DNA of 64,000 nucleotides from Streptomyces fumanus (GTDB lineage: Bacteria > Actinomycetota > Actinomycetes > Streptomycetales > Streptomycetaceae), in the NCBI RefSeq assembly GCF_014655295.1, contig NZ_BNBI01000005.1, forward strand, positions 372,001 through 436,000, read 5' to 3'. Positions 58,210-64,000 of this stretch are shown here, piece after piece. The number at the start of each line of letters is the position of its first letter. The stretch's first letter is position 1. The translations under genes were made by a program, and so were the position numbers. Below the pieces are notes generated by a model. The model was not told the origin of the DNA, made no database searches, and saw only the letters and a program-made list of their open reading frames with translations.

Positions 58210-59475
58210 TCACCTGGTCCCGCCCCGCGGGCCCGGAACCGGCCAGGGATCATCGTCGTCGCGGTCCAGCGGGCGCGCCGGGCCGCCCGGCCGGGTGCCG
58301 CGCCAGTCCAGGCAGAGCACGGTGGCGTCGTCCCTGAGCCGTCCCCGGCACGCCTCGTGCACCGCGCTCACCAGCGTCCGTACGGTCTCCCGGGGGTGCA
58401 GCGAGCGGGAGTCGCGGGTCAGCGCGGCCAGGTCGACCTTGGCGGCGGCCCGGTCCTGCATCCCGTCGGTGAGCAGCAGCAGCCGGTCGCCCGGCCGCAG
58501 CCGCAGGGTCTGGACGGTGTATGACAAGGCGGGCGGGACCGGCACACCGAAGGGCAGGTTGGCGCGCAGTCTCACTTCTTCGACCGTGCCGTCGCGCATC
58601 AGCAGGGGCCGCGGATGACCGGCGTTGACGAGCTGGACGACACCGGTGTCGAGGTGGACGCGGAGCAACTGGCCGGTGGCGAAGCCCCGGTGGTGTTCGA
58701 TGAGCGCCTGGTGCGCCCGGCGGGCCTGTTCCGCGATGTCGCACCCGGCGCGGCGTGCCCCCCGCAGGGCGCCGAGCAGCAGGGTGGCCAGCAGCGCGGA
58801 GTCGGTGTCGTGGCCCATGGCGTCCGTGATGGACAGGTGCAGGGTGTCCCGGTCCAGGGCGTAGTCGTAGGTGTCGCCGCCGATGTCGTCGGCCGGCACC
58901 AGGCCGCCCGCGAGGGAGAACTGCGGTGCCTCGCAGCACGACGCGGAGGGCAGCAGGTGGTGCTGTATCTCGGCGGCGAGGCTGGTCGGCGTGGTCCGCC
59001 GGCCCCAGTGGTACAGGTCGGTGAAGCGCCGGTCGGTCACGATGATGTACGCCAGGGCCAGAGCCGCCCGGTTCACCTCCCGCAGCACGCTCCGGCCGGT
59101 GTGCGGGAGGGTCATCTCCAGCACACCGACGCAGTCGCCGCGGTTGGTGACCGGCGCGATGGCGAGGAAGCCGCCCTCGGCGTCCGGTTCCACCCGCAGC
59201 CGCTGGGATCTGAGCACCTTCTCGTAGACACTGCCGCGCAGTTCGATCCGTTCCGGATGGTCCCGCTGCGGGCCGTCGGCCGTGGTGATCCGGACCAGTT
59301 CCTCCCCGATGAGGTCGACGAAGAGGAAGGACACGCACATCGCGCCGAAGCGCTTCTGCAGATGGCGTGCCACGACATCGACCGACTCCACGGGCGACGC
59401 CGACCCGGCCTCCACCAGGACGTCTCCCAGACCGAACTCGTCACCGTTCAACGCCGCCTCCCTCCGCTGCCGCAT
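58210..59475 (-). CDS. GAF-domain PP2C (SpoIIE-type) serine phosphatase
   Basis: 421 aa. The N-terminal 180 residues form a GAF-like sensor. The PP2C/SpoIIE domain carries LVPADDIGGDTYDYALD and SITDAMGHDTDSALLATLLLG (metal-binding Asp residues), then LVNAGHPRPLLMRDG and a late LLLLTDGMQDRAA. These are typical of the large family of Streptomyces phosphatases that act on anti-sigma-factor antagonists. The C-terminal tail is Pro/Asp-rich. No antagonist or anti-sigma gene adjacent, so partners are unknown. Confidence 0.9.
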   Translation of the reverse strand: MRQRREAALNGDEFGLGDVLVEAGSASPVESVDVVARHLQKRFGAMCVSFLFVDLIGEELVRITTADGPQRDHPERIELRGSVYEKVLRSQRLRVEPDAEGGFLAIAPVTNRGDCVGVLEMTLPHTGRSVLREVNRAALALAYIIVTDRRFTDLYHWGRRTTPTSLAAEIQHHLLPSASCCEAPQFSLAGGLVPADDIGGDTYDYALDRDTLHLSITDAMGHDTDSALLATLLLGALRGARRAGCDIAEQARRAHQALIEHHRGFATGQLLRVHLDTGVVQLVNAGHPRPLLMRDGTVEEVRLRANLPFGVPVPPALSYTVQTLRLRPGDRLLLLTDGMQDRAAAKVDLAALTRDSRSLHPRETVRTLVSAVHEACRGRLRDDATVLCLDWRGTRPGGPARPLDRDDDDPWPVPGPRGGTR

Positions 59476-59638
59476 CTTCTTCCCCCCGACCGCCCGGATC
59501 TCACCTGGCAGAGCGTCGAGGGATCACGGCTGAACGGCGATGACCGGTCGGAACCGCGTGGGCAAGGCGCTTGCGCGGTTCCGGATCGTTCCGGTGCGGC
59601 CTCGGTTCCGGTGCCGGCCGAAATGGCGCCGAACCGGG

Positions 59639-60511
59639 TCAGTCGAGTCCGAGGACGGCCATGGTGTGCTCCGCCATGCGCCGCTCGCCGAGGGCGTTGG
59701 GGTGGACCGGGACGAGGCTGTCGGAGAACAGGAGCGGCTCGATCCACCGGGTGCCCCGGTCCGCGCAGGCGTCGTGTCCCTCGGACACCGCGGAGAGGTC
59801 CACGTAGACGGCGCCGGTCTCCTCGGCGGCGCGCTGCACGGCGGCGTTGAGGTGGGCCTGGATGTCGCGCAGATAGGGGATGTCCCCGGCGGCGAGGGGC
59901 AGTTTGACGAAGCAGGACGGGTCGGCGGCGGCGGGCGTGATCCAGGGGTAGCCCAGGGCGGCCACCCGGGCGCCGGGCGCCTTGGCGCGGACCTCGCGCA
60001 GGGCGGCCTTGAGCGCGGGGTAGGTGTTGGTGTCGATCTGGTCGGTGAAGGTGCTGCCGTGCTTGTCCTTGCAGGGGCTGCCCTTGCCGCCGGTGAGCAG
60101 GCCCGCGCTGCCGCAGGCCGTCACGGCGTTGATGAAGGTGTTGTTGTCGTTGCCACCGATGGTCAGTGTCACCAGGTCGGTGTCCGCCTTCAGCGCGTTG
60201 ATCTGCGGGGGGACGCCCGGGTACTGGGCCTCGGTGAAGTCCTTGGTCTGGGCGGCGCCGCAGGTGACGTCGTTCAGGCGGGCGCCGGTTCTGGCGGCTA
60301 TGACGTGCGGGTAGTTGGCGGTGGAACGCAGACACAGCAGGTTGGACAGGTCCACGGGCAGCACCCCGGAACCGGCGCTGTAGCTGTCGCCGAGGGCGAC
60401 GTAGTCGAGCGGTGTGCTCGCGTGGGCGGCGGGGCCGGCGAGGCCGAGGGACAGGGCCCCCGCCGTCGCTGCTGTCGCGGTCATGACACGCAGGGCGGTG
60501 TGCTTCCGCAT
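59639..60511 (-). CDS. Secreted SGNH/GDSL esterase (lipase-like)
   Basis: 290 aa, ATG 60511 with AAGAGG 7 nt upstream. Signal peptide MRKHTALRVMTATAATAGAL, cleaved after AHA. The GDSL block is YVALGDSYSAGSGV (nucleophile Ser), oxyanion Gly/Asn in TIGGNDNN, and the D-x-x-H catalytic pair as SLVPVHPNALGE. Six cysteines (for example LLCLRS, DVTCGAAQT) could form three disulfides, as in the S. rimosus/S. coelicolor extracellular lipases. Acts outside the cell on ester substrates. Monocistronic, with a palindrome about 130 bp upstream. Confidence 0.9.
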   Translation of the reverse strand: MRKHTALRVMTATAATAGALSLGLAGPAAHASTPLDYVALGDSYSAGSGVLPVDLSNLLCLRSTANYPHVIAARTGARLNDVTCGAAQTKDFTEAQYPGVPPQINALKADTDLVTLTIGGNDNNTFINAVTACGSAGLLTGGKGSPCKDKHGSTFTDQIDTNTYPALKAALREVRAKAPGARVAALGYPWITPAAADPSCFVKLPLAAGDIPYLRDIQAHLNAAVQRAAEETGAVYVDLSAVSEGHDACADRGTRWIEPLLFSDSLVPVHPNALGERRMAEHTMAVLGLD

Positions 60512-60845
60512 GTGCTGCCTCTTCTCGGTGGTCGGGCGGGACACGGGCGTGCGGGCAGGGGGAGACGGCCCGCCGGGGCGTGCGGTGGTACGGGAGGGCG
60601 TCACGAGACGCGGGCGGCTCGGACGGAGCAGCCGACGGCGTTACCGCGAGGTAACACCGACTAGTAATGTGCGTCCCGTAAGACACGGAGTCAACACGGG
60701 CGACGGGACTTCTTGCCGCCCGTCCGATGCACGGCGCCGCGCTGACGCGACGGACGTACCGCGCGTCGTCCCGCCCGGGCCCGCCGGCGACTCCGTACCC
60801 GCGTCGGCCGCCCGGCCGCCCCGGCGCACGCGGCGCCGGGTGCGG
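60512..60845 (-). other. 334-bp upstream region of the esterase with a palindrome
   Basis: No gene is seen. GTTACC-GCGA-GGTAAC (60640-60655, with outer CGG/CCG flanks) is a strong operator-like palindrome ahead of the esterase. A clearly AT-richer patch (ACACCGACTAGTAATGTGCG, 60655-60674) adjoins it, suggesting a promoter. Downstream sequence is ordinary high-GC. Confidence 0.5.
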
Positions 60846-60960
60846 TCAGGGCTTGGTCAGGGACCGGAACCCGGTGGGGGTCACGCCGGTGCGGTGGCGG
60901 AAGAAGGCGCGTAAGACGGTGGCGTAGCCGAAGCCGACGCGTTCGCCGCGGCAAGCACGG
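60846..60960 (-). pseudogene. Decayed C-terminus of an AraC-family regulator
   Basis: On the minus strand the last 35 codons read ERVGFGYATVLRAFFRHRTG, then VTPTGFRSLTKP, the second HTH of an AraC protein with stop at 60846-60848. Codons upstream lose similarity and there is no start, so only the tail remains. One codon (complement of 60912-60914) is TTA. Confidence 0.6.
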
Positions 60961-61084
60961 TGCCGTCGCCGCCCGTCTGCCCGGCGGGGAACCGGAGCAC
61001 CTGGCCGGGCCGCACCCACGGCCGGTCACCGGGGCCTGCCGCGCCCGCACGCTGGACTTCGCGCGCCGCTGCGCCACCGGCTGA
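60953..61084 (+). pseudogene. Possible 3' end of a second decayed gene
   Basis: The plus-strand frame ending in TGA 61082-61084 reads TGACRARTLDFARRCATG. It looks protein-like with coding GC bias but has no start or SD and abuts the AraC remnant. Likely the junction of a deletion. Family not recognised. Confidence 0.3.
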
Positions 61085-61179
61085 GGCGCCCGGCGGGGAG
61101 GGGCCGGGGACGTGCCGCGTTCCGGACGAAATGCACGCCGGGGGAACGAACCTTTCCGCCGCTGGTGTTGTATGGAGGC

Positions 61180-62124
61180 ATGACTTCACTGCACAAGCTC
61201 GGCACCTCCGATCTCGAGGTCTTCCCGCTCGCGCTCGGCGGCAACGTCTTCGGCTGGACCGCCGGTGAGGCACAGTCCTTCGCGGTCCTCGACGCCTACA
61301 CGGCGGCCGGGGGCAACTTCATCGACACCGCGGACGCCTACTCGGCCTGGGCCGAGGGCAACCGCGGCGGCGAGTCCGAGACGATCATCGGCAAGTGGCT
61401 GAAGCAGCGGGGCAAGCGGGCCGATGTCGTCATCGCCACCAAGGTGAGCCAGCACCCCGAGTACCAGGGCCTGCGCGCCGACACCATCAAGGCGGCGGCC
61501 GACGCCTCGCTGCGGCGGCTCGGCACCGACCACATCGACCTGTACTACACCCACTACGACAAGCCCGAGGTGCCGGTCGAGGAGATCATCGGCGCCCTCG
61601 ACGAACTCGTACGGGCCGGCAAGGTGCGCTACATCGCCGCCTCCAACATCTCCGCCGAGCGGCTGCGGGCGTCCCTGGAGTTCTCCGAACGCGAGGGCCT
61701 CGCCCGGTACGTCGCGCTCCAGCCGCACTACAACCTCGTCTCCCGCGACACCTACGAGGGCCCGCTCCAGGACGTCGCCCGGGCGGCCGGACTGGCCGCG
61801 CTGCCGTACTACTCGCTGGCCTCCGGCTTCCTGACCGGCAAGTACCGCCCCGGCGCCACCGTGGAGAGCGCCCGCTCCGAGGGCGCCGCCCGGCACCTGG
61901 CGACCGACCGCGGGCAGAAGGTCCTCACCGCGCTGGACGAGGTGGCCCGCGCCCACGCCGTCCCGCTCGCCACCGTCGCCCTGGCCTGGCTCTCCGCGCA
62001 GCCCACCGTGCTCGCGCCGATCGCCTCGGCCCGCACGGTCGAGCAGCTCCCCGCCCTGCTGGGCGTGGCCGAGCTGCGGCTCACCGACGAGGACGTGGCC
62101 AAGCTGACCGAGGCGTCCGCCTAG
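61180..62124 (+). CDS. Aldo/keto reductase
   Basis: 314 aa, ATG 61180. GGAGG is only 1 nt upstream, too close to act as SD, so translation may be leaderless or use an alternative GTG at 61165. AKR motifs: NFIDTADAYSAW (Asp and Tyr of the tetrad), VIATKVSQHPE (Lys), HIDLYYTHYDKPEV (His) and IAASNISAERL. NADPH-dependent reduction of aldehydes or ketones; resembles the YajO/Tas-type group. Substrate unknown. Confidence 0.9.
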   Translation: MTSLHKLGTSDLEVFPLALGGNVFGWTAGEAQSFAVLDAYTAAGGNFIDTADAYSAWAEGNRGGESETIIGKWLKQRGKRADVVIATKVSQHPEYQGLRADTIKAAADASLRRLGTDHIDLYYTHYDKPEVPVEEIIGALDELVRAGKVRYIAASNISAERLRASLEFSEREGLARYVALQPHYNLVSRDTYEGPLQDVARAAGLAALPYYSLASGFLTGKYRPGATVESARSEGAARHLATDRGQKVLTALDEVARAHAVPLATVALAWLSAQPTVLAPIASARTVEQLPALLGVAELRLTDEDVAKLTEASA

Positions 62125-62181
62125 CCGCACCGGTCAGGAATCGAGAAGCGCCGGCCACCGCACCGGCCTAGCGTGACGGAC

Positions 62182-62832
62182 ATGGCATCCATCGACTCCG
62201 TCACCCTGGAGGTGGCCGACCCCACGGCCGCCCGGCGCTTCCTCACCACCGCCTTCGGGCCGGACCCGCGGATCGGGCTGAGTACCGCCGAGGCACCGGC
62301 GACCGGCTTCCGCGGGTTCACCCTCTCCCTCGTCACCTCCCAGCCGGCCGACGTGCGCGCCCTGTCCGACGCCGCCGTGGCCGCCGGTGCCGAGGTGCTC
62401 AAGCCCGCCGCCAAGTCCCTCTGGGGCTACGGCGGTGTCGTGCGGGACCCCGACGGGACGATCTGGCAGCTCGTGTCGTCCGCGAAGAAGGACACCGGCC
62501 CGGCGACCGGGCGCGTCGACGAGATCGTGCTGCTGCTCGGCGTGGCGGACGTGGCCGCGAGCAAACGCTTCTACGTCGGCCAGGGCCTCACCGTGGCCAA
62601 GAGCTTCGGCGGCAAGTACGCCGAGTTCGCCTCCGGGCCGGACACCGTCAAACTGGCCCTCTACAAGCGCCGCGGCCTGGCCAAGCTCGCCGGTGTCGCC
62701 GCCGAGGGCACCGGCTCCCACCGGATCGCGATCGGCTCCGCCGCCGGGCCGTTCACCGACCCGGACGGCTTCGTCTGGGAGGCCGTGTCGCCGGCCGGAG
62801 TGGGCGGGCCTCAGAAGACCAGGCAGAGGTAG
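62182..62832 (+). CDS. VOC (glyoxalase/bleomycin-resistance fold) family protein
   Basis: 216 aa, ATG 62182; the 5' end has no SD and a TAGCGT -10-like hexamer lies about 10 bp upstream, so it may be leaderless. Two tandem beta-alpha-beta-beta-beta modules: SIDSVTLEVADPTAARRFLT with GYGGVVRDPDGTIWQL, then VDEIVLLLGVADVAASKRFY with FTDPDGFVWEAV. Metal-ligand positions are partly conserved. Typical unassigned VOC enzyme. The 3' end overlaps the convergent gene by 22 bp. Confidence 0.85.
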   Translation: MASIDSVTLEVADPTAARRFLTTAFGPDPRIGLSTAEAPATGFRGFTLSLVTSQPADVRALSDAAVAAGAEVLKPAAKSLWGYGGVVRDPDGTIWQLVSSAKKDTGPATGRVDEIVLLLGVADVAASKRFYVGQGLTVAKSFGGKYAEFASGPDTVKLALYKRRGLAKLAGVAAEGTGSHRIAIGSAAGPFTDPDGFVWEAVSPAGVGGPQKTRQR

Positions 62833-63650
62833 CCGCCCTGCTCGCCGGTGCCGATCCGGTCCACCGGCGGCACCAGTGCGGGGTCCGGCCGCCCGTACGC
62901 GGCCACCGCGCACGCCGGGTCGCCCACCACCCCGGCGGCGGCCATCCGCCGCGCGGCGGCCTCGGCGACGGGGGACGTGTACCACGTCGTGCCGGGGGGC
63001 GGGGTGAGGGTGAGAGTCGGGGGCGGGGTGACCGGGTTCGTCCTTGTGGGTGTCGCAGCGCGTGTCGGTGTGCGTGTCGGTGTGCGTGTGGGGGCCGACG
63101 GGCGGGTGCTCGGACTCCGTACGGGTGGCGACGGTGGTGTGCTCGGACTCCGTACGGGTGGCGACGGGCGGGTACTGGGACTCCGTACGGGTGGCGAGGA
63201 GCGGGCGCTCGGGCTCCGTACCGGCGTCGACGGCCGCGCGGTCGGTGTGCGTGCCGGTGCCGTCGTGTGCGTGCCCGGCGTGCTCCGGGGCGTACGGGGC
63301 GTACGGGGCGTCGGCGTGGCCGGGGTGCCGGGGCGGGTCGGGCGGGTGCTCGGCGGGGCGGGCGGTCGGCCGGTGCCGGACGTCGCCGTGGGCCGGGGAG
63401 TCCGTGTCCGGGGCCCCGGCGACGCGGTGCCCGGGGTGCGGGTCGGTGTCGGCCGTGCTGTGCTCGACGTCGCGGACGGCAGCGGTGCCAGGGTCGGCAG
63501 GGACAGGTCGGCGGAGGACGACGGCGAGGGTTCGGGCGTGCCGTCGTCCTGGTTCACCAACGCCCACACACCGACCCCGCCGAGGATCAGCGCGGCGGTG
63601 CCGCCCGCGATCCAGGGGGCACGCCGGGGCGGGCGTCGATGACGGTTCAT
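62811..63650 (-). CDS. Membrane-anchored Pro/Ser/Thr/Arg-rich protein with 11-residue repeats
   Basis: 279 aa, ATG 63650. Short basic N-terminus (MNRHRRPPRRAP), one hydrophobic anchor WIAGGTAALILGGVGVWALV, then a low-complexity extracellular stalk of about 180 residues. Within it an 11-residue unit such as PPVRSPSTRPS is repeated about four times (33-bp DNA units). A C-terminal globular part (about 60 residues) holds two cysteines: VVGDPACAVAAYG and GEQGGYLCLVF. Looks like a surface protein with a small folded tip. No known family recognised. Confidence 0.6.
   Translation of the reverse strand: MNRHRRPPRRAPWIAGGTAALILGGVGVWALVNQDDGTPEPSPSSSADLSLPTLAPLPSATSSTARPTPTRTPGTASPGPRTRTPRPTATSGTGRPPAPPSTRPTRPGTPATPTPRTPRTPRSTPGTHTTAPARTPTARPSTPVRSPSARSSPPVRSPSTRPSPPVRSPSTPPSPPVRSPSTRPSAPTRTPTRTPTRAATPTRTNPVTPPPTLTLTPPPGTTWYTSPVAEAAARRMAAAGVVGDPACAVAAYGRPDPALVPPVDRIGTGEQGGYLCLVF
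63100..63222 (-). repeat. 33-bp in-frame tandem repeats within the surface-protein gene
   Basis: The word GGACTCCGTACGGGTGGCGA begins at 63112, 63145 and 63178, with a diverged copy at 63211, exactly 33 bp apart. The repeats keep the reading frame (11 codons), so copy-number change would alter stalk length without frameshift. Confidence 0.8.
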
Positions 63651-63764
63651 GTGCCCACTGTCCACCGAGGGCCGACCGGGCGCGCGTCGAACGGGCGGCG
63701 CGTTTGGTCCGGTCGGCGGTGGGTAGCGCCGACCGCCCGCACGGGACCGTACGGCCTCGTGGTC

Positions 63765-64000
63765 CTACAGCGCCTGGAGCCGAGGACGGCCGGCCGCTTC
63801 CGGCTGCCGGCGCGCGGGGTCGGCGGACTCCAGGCGGAGCATGGCCTCCTCGTCCGCGGTGCCGGGGACGGCCTGGTAGACGACCATGCGCTGGCCGCCC
63901 GACCGGGCCAGCCGCATCACCTCGTAGGTCAGGGTCATCAGGCCGGCCTCGGGATGCCGGAAGGTCTTCTGGCCGCCGCCGCGCTCGCAGACGTCGTACC
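63765..64000 (-). CDS. C-terminal part of an HTH regulator with MmyB-like ligand domain (5' end outside window)
   Basis: 78 codons to stop TAG 63765-63767. The visible part, TFRHPEAGLMTLTYEVMRLA, then GGQRMVVYQAVPGTADEEAM, is the end of the MmyB-like domain that follows a XRE HTH in many Streptomyces regulators. The DNA-binding half would lie beyond 64000. Divergent in position from the surface-protein gene promoter is not applicable, as both run on the minus strand, 114 bp apart. Confidence 0.7.
   Translation of the reverse strand, partial: YDVCERGGGQKTFRHPEAGLMTLTYEVMRLARSGGQRMVVYQAVPGTADEEAMLRLESADPARRQPEAAGRPRLQAL

Noticed and set aside
63100..63222. Regular 33-bp repeats considered as a CRISPR array
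   Set aside because: The units are contiguous without unique spacers, keep the reading frame of a Pro/Ser-rich protein, and no cas genes are present.

Overview
The window is about 73% G+C actinobacterial chromosome, and everything points to Streptomyces. Third codon positions are almost always G or C, GTG starts are common, and many genes overlap by 4 bp (ATGA/GTGA). There are two complete 'conservon' operons (CvnA-B-C-D plus a CYP157-type P450), a gamma-butyrolactone-receptor-like TetR protein, and rare TTA (bldA-type) leucine codons in two genes. I saw no rRNA, tRNA, CRISPR array, insertion sequence or prophage.

Layout. (1) 1-4487: end of an operon with an unrecognised protein, a DUF6271-like protein, an ornithine-decarboxylase-fold PLP enzyme, a GNAT acetyltransferase and an MFS exporter, which looks like a small specialised-metabolite or amine cassette. 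(2) 4495-8061: an L,D-transpeptidase lipoprotein, then a flavin monooxygenase convergent with a DMATS-type indole prenyltransferase. This pairing matches the prenyl-tryptophan to aldoxime/nitrile route known from S. coelicolor. The prenyltransferase is preceded by a coupled 36-codon ORF carrying a perfect 13-bp hairpin. (3) 8164-12036: conservon 1 (minus strand). (4) 12332-13113: DUF2975/HTH pair. (5) 13201-18472: phenylacetate degradation, paaK divergent from paaABCDE, with two TetR-type operator candidates between them. (6) 18550-25016: an FAD monooxygenase, a gene remnant and conservon 2 (plus strand). (7) 25063-40377: mixed genes, including a P450, a MerR-controlled MDR reductase, a GH25 lysozyme, a CBS-BON protein, a methyltransferase-Nudix fusion, a Sua5/YrdC paralogue, carbonic anhydrase, a lipoprotein, GAPDH with a GlxA-type AraC regulator, a TTA-containing membrane peptide, a zinc-ribbon/HTH plus sigma-like pair, the ScbR-like receptor with an ARE-like palindrome, and a MOSC protein.

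(8) 40547-57451 is a large organosulfur region. A minus-strand operon (paralogous ABC permease, FAD/NAD(P)-binding protein, Tat-exported sulfite oxidase) diverges from a plus-strand operon (LLM flavin monooxygenase, GNAT, solute-binding lipoprotein, permease, ATPase, second solute-binding lipoprotein). These are followed by a DszC/SfnB-like flavin oxidoreductase, a GST-like protein with a CPHC motif, the ssuCBA sulfonate transporter and an Rrf2 regulator. Two short uORFs ending in Cys-Cys, of the 'RxHID...R..S..CC' actinobacterial leader-peptide type, precede the LLM operon and ssuA. Three copies of an inverted motif (ATCCCTA-N9-TRGGRAA) precede the flavin oxidoreductase, the GST-like gene and ssuA. 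I infer a cysteine/sulfur regulon with a shared operator and leader-peptide attenuation.

(9) 57510-64000: a mycothiol-dependent DinB-fold enzyme, a GAF-PP2C (SpoIIE) phosphatase, a secreted SGNH esterase, a decayed AraC gene end, an aldo/keto reductase, a VOC protein, a membrane-anchored Pro/Ser/Thr-rich repeat protein and the end of an MmyB-like HTH regulator. Starts were chosen from Shine-Dalgarno (SD) sequences and family conservation, and uncertain ones are flagged.
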